Assembly: GCF_052145335.1 (NCBI RefSeq)
Contig: NZ_JBKQOU010000018.1
Location: 1 to 64,000, forward strand
Source of the DNA: Rhodoblastus sp052145335
GTDB lineage: Bacteria; Pseudomonadota; Alphaproteobacteria; Rhizobiales; Beijerinckiaceae
Length of the DNA stretch: 64,000 bases
Direction of reading: 5' to 3'
Under the pieces are notes generated by a model. The model searched no databases. It was given only the letters and a program-made list of their open reading frames with translations, and was not told the DNA's origin. Below are positions 54,551 to 62,920 of the stretch, piece after piece (positions within the stretch are counted from its first letter, which is position 1; every line of letters begins with the position of its first letter). The position numbers and the translations under genes are program-made.

Positions 54551-54667
54551 AAATGGGTCAGGCCGCGGCGAAAATGGTGTTTTTCGAGCACCGAAGCGGA
54601 ACGTACTTTATGTACGTGAGCATCGGAGCGCAGAAAAACGCCATTTGCAGCCCGGCATCACCCATTT
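54551..54667. repeat. Long imperfect palindromic intergenic repeat
   Basis: Arms 54551-54585 and 54633-54667 (35 bases each) are imperfect reverse complements, both beginning AAATGGGT and ending GTTTTTC when read inwards. The central part pairs around ACGTAC/GTACGT. Frames through it give the artefactual peptide types (for example FRAPKRNVLYVREH) often mis-annotated in alphaproteobacteria. It lies between convergently placed thyA and DUF2189 gene ends and may also serve as structured 3' RNA. Confidence 0.75.
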
Positions 54668-54678
54668 GCGGCCAGGCT

Positions 54679-55485
54679 CTAAGGTTCCACCAGCTTGCGA
54701 TAGACATGCCAGGTGGCGTGGCCGAGCAGCGGCAGGACCACGATCAGTCCCAACAGGCCGGACAACAGGCCGAAAGCCAGGAACAGGGCGATGATCAAGG
54801 CCCAGGCCAGCATCTGCCAAAGATTGGTCTTCACCGCCCGTACCGAGGAAATCATCGCGGTGATGAAATCGACATCACGGTCAAGCAGCAGCGGAAAGGA
54901 GACGACCGTGAAGGAAAACACGGTGAAAGCGATCATGCCGCCGACGATGTTGCCGACCAGGATGAAAACCAGGCCCTGCTGGGTGGACAGAGCCTCCTGG
55001 ATGAACGCCGCCGGGTCCGGCATGTGGGCGCCATAAAACATCAGATAGAGGAAAAAGGCGTAGTCCACCCAAAGCAGGAAAGAAAACAGCGTCACCAAGC
55101 ACATCCAGCCGAGATCGCGGCCGCCACCGGCCTTTACGGAACCGAGGACCGCCGCCCAGGATAGAGGTTCGCCGCTTTCCAACCGCCGGCTGACTTCGTA
55201 GCAGGTCGCCGCCATGAAGGGCGCCACCAGCGCGAAGCCGGTGAGGAAGGGATAGGTAAAATAATTCAGGCCCGAGAATCTGGCGAAGTAAATTGCGATC
55301 CAGCCGCCGAGCGCATAGGCCGCGCCCACCGTCAGGCCGTAGACCGGGGCGCGCTTGAGATCGCTCCAGCCGGCGACGAGGGAGTTGAAAATATCGTCCT
55401 TCTGAAGCTTGCGGATGACGACCGTGCGGCGCGCGAGGCGCGTGGCCTCATCCGTCGCCGACGGCGGAATGGCGTTCTGCTGCAT
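54679..55485 (-). CDS. DUF2189 family membrane protein
   Basis: Integral inner-membrane protein (268 aa) with about six hydrophobic helices, for example the Gly-rich one in LTVGAAYALGGWIAIYFA and the last in FGLLSGLLGLIVVLPLLG. The N-terminus has VVIRKLQKDDIFNSLVAGWSDL, characteristic of DUF2189 proteins. Function unknown; some relatives are called cytochrome c oxidase subunit I-like by similarity only. It is divergent from ssrA. Confidence 0.85.
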   Translation of the reverse strand: MQQNAIPPSATDEATRLARRTVVIRKLQKDDIFNSLVAGWSDLKRAPVYGLTVGAAYALGGWIAIYFARFSGLNYFTYPFLTGFALVAPFMAATCYEVSRRLESGEPLSWAAVLGSVKAGGGRDLGWMCLVTLFSFLLWVDYAFFLYLMFYGAHMPDPAAFIQEALSTQQGLVFILVGNIVGGMIAFTVFSFTVVSFPLLLDRDVDFITAMISSVRAVKTNLWQMLAWALIIALFLAFGLLSGLLGLIVVLPLLGHATWHVYRKLVEP

Positions 55486-55648
55486 GATCTCTCCCTGAAC
55501 GCCCGCTTTTTCGCGAGTCTCATTTTGACAGAGTGATGCAGCGGCGGCGCGAGGACAAGGGCCCTGGACAAGAACCGGCTCGAGATTTTCCGAAAACCCC
55601 TTTCGCCGGCCCCAACCCTTCTCTATATTCGATTTGCCGTCCTCGGAC

Positions 55649-55970
55649 GGCTATGGCGATAAATGGTTATCGGAATAAGCCTTTCGGACCCGGGGGCGGT
55701 ACCCGGCGCCTCCACCCCAGCCCGTTTCCAGCGTTCAAGACGTTGCAGACGGGCTGCGGCGGGGGCGAAATAGGATCGACGAGGGTGTAAAGGATATACT
55801 TTTGCCCGGCATGATTCCGTCGTTATCTGGATCACACCTATAGTTGCCAATGACAACTATGCTCCGGTGGCCGTCGCCGCGTAATGCGGTTCTGGTACCG
55901 AAATTAAGTCCTTAGGGGTTGCACTTTAAGGCGGGGCCCGGAGGCGCCTGGCAACAGAAGCCTCCACTTT
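55649..55970 (+). ncRNA. ssrA: Permuted (two-piece) tmRNA
   Basis: Alphaproteobacterial circularly permuted tmRNA. The acceptor piece comes first: T stem CCGGG/CCCGG around loop GGCGGTA, then CGCCTCC plus ACC at 55707-55716, with the final A of CCA not encoded. A loop to 55760 is removed. The coding piece begins GGGGGCG at 55761, which pairs with the acceptor strand. The tag frame 55846-55884 encodes ANDNYAPVAVAA and stops at TAA. Conserved GGCAACAGAAGCCTCC and a T-run end it. Outer ends are approximate. Confidence 0.96.
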
Positions 55971-55973
55971 TTT
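55940..55973 (+). terminator. Terminal hairpin and T-run of ssrA
   Basis: GGAGGC and GCCTCC form a 6-bp stem, followed by ACTTTTTT. It doubles as the 3' structural helix of the coding RNA. Confidence 0.65.
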
Positions 55974-56047
55974 CTGCCGGCTCGCTCCGGCGCCAGTGGC
56001 CGGACCATAGGATGCGGTCCGGCGTCGAAATGGAATTTGTGCCGCAC

Positions 56048-56716
56048 ATGCCGACAGATTTGATTCGATACGATCTTCAGGTGCAGGACGCCCTGCGCGG
56101 CGTGGTTCGCAAGGTGCTGGCCGATGCGGCGCGCGACGGCCTGCCGGGCGAACACCATTTCTACATCACCTTCCGCACCCCTTCGCCCGGCGTCAAAATG
56201 TCGAACCGGCTGCGCGAGCAGTATCCCGATGAAATGACCATCATTCTCCAGTATCAATTCTGGGATCTGAAGGTCGAGGAAAGCTACTTCGAAGTCGGCT
56301 TGCACTTCAAGAACGTGCCGGAGAAACTGCACGTGCCTTTCGACGCCGTCTCCGGTTTTTACGACCCTTCCGTGCAATTCGGCCTGAAATTCGAGGCGCA
56401 AGGCGAGGAACTGGACGAATTCGACGAAGACGACGAGGAAACCATCGTCGGGCCGGTCGCCAATCCGCAGCGCCCCGTCGAGACCGTCAAGCCGAAATTG
56501 CGGGGGGCCGGTTCGGAACCGGACATCGTTCCGGCCAAAAGCCGCAGCGCGCCGCCGGCCCCCAAGCCGGCGCCTGCCGTCAAGGGCGGCGCCGCCAAGC
56601 CAGCGGACGAGAAGGCCGATTCGGCAAAGAAAACTTCCGCAAAGCAGGAATTAGCGCAAGATTCGGCGCAGGAATCCAAAGTCGTGTCGATCGACGCCTT
56701 CCGCAAAAAGCCCTGA
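56048..56716 (+). CDS. sspB: SspB-family protein, ssrA-tag adaptor
   Basis: Adaptor that delivers ssrA-tagged proteins to ClpXP (222 aa). The folded domain (DLIRYDLQVQDALRGVVRKV, GEHHFYITFRT, DEMTIILQYQFWDLKVEE) is the alphaproteobacterial SspB type. After about residue 125 come an acidic patch (DEFDEDDEE), a Pro/Ala/Lys linker and a short C-terminal ClpX-docking-like end (VVSIDAFRKKP). The start MPTDLIRYD was chosen by family; an ATG six codons earlier is possible. It follows ssrA directly. Confidence 0.95.
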   Translation: MPTDLIRYDLQVQDALRGVVRKVLADAARDGLPGEHHFYITFRTPSPGVKMSNRLREQYPDEMTIILQYQFWDLKVEESYFEVGLHFKNVPEKLHVPFDAVSGFYDPSVQFGLKFEAQGEELDEFDEDDEETIVGPVANPQRPVETVKPKLRGAGSEPDIVPAKSRSAPPAPKPAPAVKGGAAKPADEKADSAKKTSAKQELAQDSAQESKVVSIDAFRKKP

Positions 56717-56734
56717 AACCCGGGATCCGAGGCC

Positions 56735-56920
56735 ATGGGCGAAATCGTCAATCTCCGCCGGGCCCGCAAGGTGCAGGAACGCCGGCGCGACGAGGATCTG
56801 GCGCAGGGAAACCGCATCCGCCACGGGTTGAGCAAGGCCGAGCGGAAATTGGCGGAAAAGACCAAGGCGCAAGCGGACAAAAATCTCGACGGACATAAGC
56901 TCGACGGCGAAAAGCCGTGA
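56735..56920 (+). CDS. DUF4169 family small basic protein
   Basis: A 61-aa highly basic protein, MGEIVNLRRARKVQERRRDED at its N-terminus, the standard DUF4169 opening. It may bind nucleic acid, but no function is established. It lies 18 bases after sspB, and its stop overlaps the next start as GTGA; sspB, DUF4169 and the RHH gene form a likely operon. Confidence 0.85.
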   Translation: MGEIVNLRRARKVQERRRDEDLAQGNRIRHGLSKAERKLAEKTKAQADKNLDGHKLDGEKP

Positions 56921-57174
56921 CGAGAGCACCCGAAAAGGCGCAGGACCACGATACAGGCCGGATGCGCAAACATTCGCTGGTCATCGCCGGGCATAGCACC
57001 AGCATTTCGCTGGAGACCGCCTTCTGGGAGGTTCTGCGCGAACTGGCGCGGGAAAAGGGCGTCTCGGTCGCCGCCTATGCGGCGGAGATCGACCAGAAGC
57101 GCGGCGCGGCCAACTTGTCATCGGCTTTGCGGGTGCATCTTCTGCAGGTTTTTCGCGACAGGGTAAACCGCTAG
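56917..57174 (+). CDS. Ribbon-helix-helix domain protein
   Basis: An 85-aa protein whose core (RKHSLVIAGHSTSISLETAF, then WEVLRELAREKGVSV) matches the RHH family found after DUF4169 genes in Rhizobiales. It may be a small DNA-binding regulator. The GTG start overlaps the DUF4169 stop; an internal ATG 15 codons later is an alternative. It converges closely with the AsmA gene. Confidence 0.82.
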   Translation: MTRAPEKAQDHDTGRMRKHSLVIAGHSTSISLETAFWEVLRELAREKGVSVAAYAAEIDQKRGAANLSSALRVHLLQVFRDRVNR

Positions 57175-57182
57175 GCTCAGAT

Positions 57183-60100
57183 TTACTGCGCCTGCTGAGG
57201 CGCCAGGGCGCGCAGCCTTTCCTGGTCCTGCAGCTTGAGCTTTTCGATCCGCGCCTGTTCGCGCTCCAGGGCTCGCGTCGCGACGGCGTTGACGAAACCC
57301 GTCGCGGCGACACGTCGGCCCGGCGCCGACCACGGCCCCGCCCAGGTCACGCCGGCGCGCGGCAGGGGCGCGGTCCAGCCGTCGGGTCTTTTTTGGGCGG
57401 CGGCCGACAAAACCAGCGCCATATTGGCGTCGGACAGGTCGAAAGAAAACTCCAGCGCCGGCTCGAGACCGTTCGCCCGGGTCAGGTTCAGCCGTCCTGC
57501 GGCCAGCCGCGCGGCGAAATCCGCCTCGCCGAGACGCGTTTCGCCGCGCGCGAAAAACTCATCGAGATTTTTGGTGATCCCCGCGACGTCGAAAGGCGCT
57601 TCGCTGGTTTCGCTCGCAGCCAGCGCCAGATCGGGCGCCCCTTCGGCCGCCCCCGCCACGACGAGGTTTTTCGCGCGCGCGGCGCCGCTCCCCGCCAGAG
57701 AGCCGAGCAAAGCCGCGGCGTTGGCGCCATCACCAGCGAAACGCAGGCGCCCATCGAGTTTCGCCGAAAAGCCCCGGTTCCTGAGCGCGATATTTTCCGC
57801 TTCCGCTTCGCCGCTCAAGCTCACCCGCCCGTCTTCGCGCCGCAGATCGAAACCGCCGCGCAAAATTCCGCCCGAAATATCCAAACTGGCCTGAGCTAGT
57901 GACAAAAGCCCCTGACCAAGCGTCAGATTGAAACGCGCCTTGCCGCCGAAAGGCTGCAAATTCGCGGTCTCCACCGATATTTTCGTCGCTGGCGGATCGA
58001 CGGCGACCGGCGCGAAGGACAGACTCGACCAGAGGGCGCCCGTCTTGGCCGGAGCCGGCGGGCCAAGCACCAACGCGGCGAGCGCCGGCGCGGAGAGGCG
58101 GTCACAGCGCAGGTCGCCGACGATCTCCCGCCCACCGATGGTCAGGTCGCCGGCGAATTTATCGTCGCCCCACGAACCGGCGAGATTGTGCAACGTCACC
58201 GATCCGTCGCCCGCGTGCAAAGACGCGGAAAAGCGCGCGGCAATGGGGGCTGGCGGCGACGGGGAAAAGCTTGCGAGGATTTTCATCGCGTCGCCTGCGA
58301 CGGCCAGGTCGCCTTCGACCGTCGGGCTGTGCAGGATTTCCGTCGCGAAGCCGCGAAAATCGCCATGCAGGCCCGCGAGATCGCCGGCGGCGACGATTTC
58401 GAGCTTTTCCCCCTGCGACTCGGCGCTTTGCGCGCGCGCCGTCACATGGGCGGGACCGAGTTTTTGCCCAAACAGCAGCGGCGCCCCAAGCTGGTTGAGC
58501 AGGATCCCGCCGTCTGGCGCGGCGAGATCGAGCGCGGCGACGAATTTTTCACCGGCGCGCGGCGCGAAGGAGGCGCTAATCTTCGTCCCTCCGAGCGCGC
58601 CGTTCAATTCGAAGGTTTTCTCAGCTGCGCCGGCTTTCGCGGTCAAATCGGCCGGCGAGAGCAAGCGCGCCCGCGTCGCCAGAATTTTGGTCGCGGCGCC
58701 GGGAAAAAGCCGGCCGAGAACCTGCGCCAGCTGGGAAAAATCGGCCGCCTTGAGCCGCGCTTCGCCGGTCAGCCCGGAAAAGTCCCGGCCCCAGCCGCCG
58801 TGAGCGGAAAGTTCGGCGCCGCCGATATTGTGCAAATCCAGTCGTTCCAGCCGCGTCGCCTCGCCGTCGCGCTGGAAATGCGCGTCGATCCGCCCGGCCT
58901 CGCCGATCTGGCGGCCGCCATGCGCCAGCTTGACCGTCTGCGCCTGCAGCGCCAAGTCGAGATCCATGCCCGCCAGCAAAGCGGGGCCAAGATCGGGCGC
59001 AGCATCGAGATCGAGCGCCGGCGCGGCGAGGCGGGCGGCCAGATATGGCCGTCGGTCTGGTTTGCCCGGCTTGAAATGCAAGTCGCCGGTGAGCCGCGCC
59101 CGATCCAGCGCCAGACGGGCCCCCGTCAGGCTCCATTCGTCGGCGGACACGGAAAAATCACCGCCGATCTCCACCAAACGGAAATCCGCCAGCGGCGCGG
59201 CCTGCGGCAAAGCGGCGGCGAAAGCCGGGAAATCCTCTGCTTTGAACTGCGCCTTGCCCCGCCAGCCGGGGCCATCCGGCGCGGCGACGAAATCGAGCCG
59301 CGACGCGCCTGGCCCTTGCGCTTGCAGATGCGCCGGCGAGCCGGAGGCCCTAGAAAATTCGACCTGCGTCCAGTCGGCGCCGCGCCAGTTCACGGTCTCG
59401 GCTTTGAGCCGCAGGTCAAGCGGCGCCGCGCTGGCGCTGGCCGCGAGCAGCGGGCCCGAAAAAAGCTCCGCCCAGCCGGCGTCGATTTGCGGCGCAACGA
59501 GATCGAGCGAGATCTTGCCGTTGCGCGCATCATAGCGCCCGCCGCCTGAAATCCTGTTCGCCAGCGGTCTGTCGCCAAGCGTGGCGGAAAAATCCTGCCC
59601 CTCGACGCCTTCGAAAGAGGCCGCCAGCTTGGCCTGCGCCCGCCAGGGTCCCGGCCCGGCCCCGCCCTCCGCCTTGGCCTCGCCCGCGAACAGAGGCGCG
59701 GCGGCGAAATCGAGCCTGCCGTCCAGTTCGAGCCGCCCGCTCTCGCCGGGCAAGGTCAAGTTGGCTTTCAGCGGCAGCAGGTCTTTCGCCAGCACATCGC
59801 TGGCGAAAGTGAACGCGACTTCCTTGTCGGCCAGAGGGAACGAACCTCGCGCCGAAAACGGCCCCGCCAGCGAAGGCGCGTTGCCGGCGAGTTCCAGATT
59901 TTCCAGCCGCAAAGCCGGCGCTCCGTCGCGCAGAAATGTCACTGTGGCGCGATGCAGGACCAGATCGTCGAATTGGGTGGCGGGAAGATTTTTTGCCGCC
60001 CCGATGTTTTGCGTTTCGATGATGATTTCGCAATCGTCGAGGCGCGTCCGCGAAAATTGCAGCCGGCCGCCGATCAGGCCCGGCAGCGTCAATTCGAAAA

Positions 60101-60347
60101 AGCCTTTATTCGCCTTGACCGAGCCCCAATCGCCGGACCATCGCAATTTTTCCGCCGAGAAGCGCGGCGTCGGCAGCAGGCGCAGGGAAATCGGACCGTT
60201 CAGCGTTACTTGCGCGCCGAGGCCTGCGGACAATTCCTCGGCGATGCGTCCACGATAGGCGTCGAAATCGATGAAGAAAGGCGCGGCGACCGCCGCCGTC
60301 AGCGCCAGTATCAGCGCGATTCCGAGATAAGTCAGGAGATCGCGCAT
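57183..60347 (-). CDS. AsmA family protein
   Basis: Large envelope protein (1054 aa) of the AsmA/YhdP-type bridge family thought to aid lipid transport or outer-membrane assembly. It has one N-terminal anchor (YLGIALILALTAAVAAPFFID), then FDAYRGRIAEELSAGLGAQVT, the standard AsmA opening, a long repetitive beta-rich body and a C-terminal AsmA_2-like part. The end is a short charged coiled-coil. It lies 19 bases downstream of the uvrD-type helicase on the same strand. Confidence 0.92.
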   Translation of the reverse strand: MRDLLTYLGIALILALTAAVAAPFFIDFDAYRGRIAEELSAGLGAQVTLNGPISLRLLPTPRFSAEKLRWSGDWGSVKANKGFFELTLPGLIGGRLQFSRTRLDDCEIIIETQNIGAAKNLPATQFDDLVLHRATVTFLRDGAPALRLENLELAGNAPSLAGPFSARGSFPLADKEVAFTFASDVLAKDLLPLKANLTLPGESGRLELDGRLDFAAAPLFAGEAKAEGGAGPGPWRAQAKLAASFEGVEGQDFSATLGDRPLANRISGGGRYDARNGKISLDLVAPQIDAGWAELFSGPLLAASASAAPLDLRLKAETVNWRGADWTQVEFSRASGSPAHLQAQGPGASRLDFVAAPDGPGWRGKAQFKAEDFPAFAAALPQAAPLADFRLVEIGGDFSVSADEWSLTGARLALDRARLTGDLHFKPGKPDRRPYLAARLAAPALDLDAAPDLGPALLAGMDLDLALQAQTVKLAHGGRQIGEAGRIDAHFQRDGEATRLERLDLHNIGGAELSAHGGWGRDFSGLTGEARLKAADFSQLAQVLGRLFPGAATKILATRARLLSPADLTAKAGAAEKTFELNGALGGTKISASFAPRAGEKFVAALDLAAPDGGILLNQLGAPLLFGQKLGPAHVTARAQSAESQGEKLEIVAAGDLAGLHGDFRGFATEILHSPTVEGDLAVAGDAMKILASFSPSPPAPIAARFSASLHAGDGSVTLHNLAGSWGDDKFAGDLTIGGREIVGDLRCDRLSAPALAALVLGPPAPAKTGALWSSLSFAPVAVDPPATKISVETANLQPFGGKARFNLTLGQGLLSLAQASLDISGGILRGGFDLRREDGRVSLSGEAEAENIALRNRGFSAKLDGRLRFAGDGANAAALLGSLAGSGAARAKNLVVAGAAEGAPDLALAASETSEAPFDVAGITKNLDEFFARGETRLGEADFAARLAAGRLNLTRANGLEPALEFSFDLSDANMALVLSAAAQKRPDGWTAPLPRAGVTWAGPWSAPGRRVAATGFVNAVATRALEREQARIEKLKLQDQERLRALAPQQAQ

Positions 60348-60366
60348 GGCTCATCCCCCGCCTGCA

Positions 60367-62733
60367 TCAATCGCGCCGCTCGACAAAGGAATCGAGCACC
60401 AGTTTGCGGCCAGCCTTGTCGAAATCGATGGTGAGCTTGGCGCCATCGACCGCCGCGACGGTTCCGGGGCCGAATTTGATGTGAAAAACCCGTACGCCTG
60501 ACGAAAAACCGCTCGCCGCATGAGAACTGGCGACAATTTCGCCTTCGATGGTCGGCGGCTTGCGCGCCGGCGGCTCGTTGGAGCGTTGCTGCGCGCGCCG
60601 CCAGCCCGGCGTTTCGTATTTCGAGCCGAAGGAATCCATATTGGCGAAACGCGACTGCGCGTAGCCGCCGTAATCCGAGCCGCTGCGGGCGTTTTCGACC
60701 AGTTGCACATGCGCCGCCGGCAGGTCGTCGATGAAGCGCGAGGGAACCGTGGTCTGCCACAGGCCGTGAATGCGGCGATTGCTGGCGAACAGGATTTTCG
60801 CCCGCAGCCGCGCCCGCGTCACCCCGACATAGGCGAGACGGCGCTCCTCCTCCAGCCCGGCGCGGCCGCTCTCGTCGAGCGAACGCTGGTGGGGAAACAG
60901 ACCCTCCTCCCAGCCGGGCAGGAAGACCGTATCGAATTCCAGTCCCTTGGCGCCGTGCAGGGTCATGATCGAAACGCGCTCGCCGGCGTCCTTGTTGTCG
61001 ACGTCCATCACCAGCGAAATATGTTCGAGAAAGGCGCCGAGGTCGGGAAATTCCTCCATCGAGCGCACCAGCTCTTTCAGGTTTTCCAGCCTGCCCTCGG
61101 CTTCCGCCGACTTCTCCTGTTTCCAGAAATCGGTATAGCCGGATTCTTCCAGAATCTGTTCGGCCAGTTCGTAATGCGGCTTGGTCTCGATTTCACTGGA
61201 CCAGCGCGAAAAATCCGCGAGCAAAGAGCGCAGGGTTCCGCGCGGCTTGGCCCGCAATTCCTCGGTCTCGACCAGGGCGCGAACCGCCTGCATCAATGGA
61301 ATCTGTCGCAGGCGGGCGAATTCGTGCACGACCTGCAAGGTGCTTTCGCCCAGGCCGCGCTTGGGCGTATTGACGATGCGCTCGAAGGCGAGATCGTCGG
61401 CAGGCTGGGCGACGCAGCGCAGATAGGCCAAGGCGTCGCGTATCTCCAGCCGCTCGTAGAAGCGCGGACCGCCGATCACCTTGTAAGGCAGGCCGAGGGT
61501 GATGAATCGCTCCTCGAACTCGCGCATCTGGAACGAGGCGCGCACCAGAATGGCGATCTCGTCGAGCGAATGGTTCTGGCGCTGCAGCTGCTCGATTTCC
61601 TCGCCGACGACGCGCGCCTCCTCCTCCGAATCCCAGACGCCGGCGACGCTCGGCTTTTCCCCCGGCTCGCCATCGGTGAACAGGGTTTTGCCGAGCCGGT
61701 CGCGGTTATGGGCGATGAGATGCGAGGCGGTGGCGAGAATATGGCCGGTCGAGCGGTAATTGCGCTCCAGCCTGATCACCTTGGCGCCGGGAAAATCCTT
61801 CTCGAAACGCAGGATATTGTCGACATCGGCGCCGCGCCAGCCATAGATCGACTGGTCGTCATCGCCGACGCAGCAGATGTTTTGCGGTGACGCATCGCCG
61901 GATTTCTGCGCCAGCAGCCGCAGCCACAGGTATTGCACGGCGTTGGTGTCCTGGTATTCGTCCACCAGGATATATTTGAAGCGGTTCTGGTATTCGCGCA
62001 GCACGTCCGGGTTTTCGCGCAGCAGGCGCAGGGATTCGAGCAGAAGGTCGCCGAAATCGGCGGCGTTGAGGATTTTCAGCCGCTCCTGATAGAGCGCGTA
62101 AAGCGCCCCGCCCTTGCCATTGGCGAAAGCCTGCGCCTCGCCCGGCGGCACATGTTTCGGGTCGAGGCCGCGGTTTTTCCAATTGTCGATCAGATAGGCC
62201 AGCGTGCGGGCGGTCCAGCGCTTGTCGTCGATATTTTCCGCCTTCAGCGCCTGTTTCAGCAGGCGAATCTGGTCGTCGGTGTCGAGAATGGTGAAATTGC
62301 TCTTCAGGCCGACCAGTTCGGCGTGGCGACGCAGGATTTTCGCACCGATGGCGTGAAAAGTGCCGAGCCAGGACATGCCCTCGGCGCCGGGTCCGATCAA
62401 GACGCTTATGCGCTCCTTCATCTCGCGCGCCGCCTTGTTGGTGAAGGTGACGGCGAGGATTTCATAAGGCCGGGCGCGACCCTGCGCCAATATATGGGCG
62501 ATGCGCGAGGTCAGGACCCGCGTCTTGCCGGTCCCTGCCCCGGCCAGCACCAGAACCGGCCCCTCCAAAGCCTCGACCGCCTCGCGCTGCTCGGGATTTA
62601 ACGCCGTGAGCCAGTTCGGCCTGGGCCGCGCCATATCCAGCGCGCGCGCCGCCAGCCCGCCGGCGCGCGGTCCGGCGTGGGAAAAATCATCGTCGCCAAG
62701 AGGATCTTCGCCAAGCGAAAAGGGATCGGACAA
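60367..62733 (-). CDS. uvrD: UvrD/PcrA-type DNA helicase
   Basis: Superfamily 1A 3'-5' helicase (788 aa) for nucleotide-excision and mismatch repair. Walker A is VLAGAGTGKTRVL near residue 68, motif II VDEYQDTN near 257, motif IV/V region GAKGLEFDTVFLPGWEEG and motif VI VGVTRARLRAK. The C-terminal third holds an accessory tail typical of alphaproteobacterial UvrD. The first 35 residues are an acidic extension. It is divergent from the TadG-like gene. Confidence 0.97.
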   Translation of the reverse strand: MSDPFSLGEDPLGDDDFSHAGPRAGGLAARALDMARPRPNWLTALNPEQREAVEALEGPVLVLAGAGTGKTRVLTSRIAHILAQGRARPYEILAVTFTNKAAREMKERISVLIGPGAEGMSWLGTFHAIGAKILRRHAELVGLKSNFTILDTDDQIRLLKQALKAENIDDKRWTARTLAYLIDNWKNRGLDPKHVPPGEAQAFANGKGGALYALYQERLKILNAADFGDLLLESLRLLRENPDVLREYQNRFKYILVDEYQDTNAVQYLWLRLLAQKSGDASPQNICCVGDDDQSIYGWRGADVDNILRFEKDFPGAKVIRLERNYRSTGHILATASHLIAHNRDRLGKTLFTDGEPGEKPSVAGVWDSEEEARVVGEEIEQLQRQNHSLDEIAILVRASFQMREFEERFITLGLPYKVIGGPRFYERLEIRDALAYLRCVAQPADDLAFERIVNTPKRGLGESTLQVVHEFARLRQIPLMQAVRALVETEELRAKPRGTLRSLLADFSRWSSEIETKPHYELAEQILEESGYTDFWKQEKSAEAEGRLENLKELVRSMEEFPDLGAFLEHISLVMDVDNKDAGERVSIMTLHGAKGLEFDTVFLPGWEEGLFPHQRSLDESGRAGLEEERRLAYVGVTRARLRAKILFASNRRIHGLWQTTVPSRFIDDLPAAHVQLVENARSGSDYGGYAQSRFANMDSFGSKYETPGWRRAQQRSNEPPARKPPTIEGEIVASSHAASGFSSGVRVFHIKFGPGTVAAVDGAKLTIDFDKAGRKLVLDSFVERRD

Positions 62734-62920
62734 TTCTGGGCCTTGAAGGTGAACGAACAGCGAATCGTTAACCGCAATGTGGGGCTACATTGCGTCGATG
62801 TCGAATCCCCGTCGCCGCCTTCCCGCAAGCGGCGGCAAGCTTCGCGAAGGCGAGAGGCGCCATAAACGGCGCCGATCCGGCCCGAGTTCGAGCCGTTCCA
62901 GCGCCGTTGCGGAGTTTCAT

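Noticed and set aside
54547..55164. 205-codon plus-strand frame starting in the palindromic repeat
   Set aside because: Its start lies in the repeat and the rest is antisense to the DUF2189 gene. It is the classic artefact of this repeat type.
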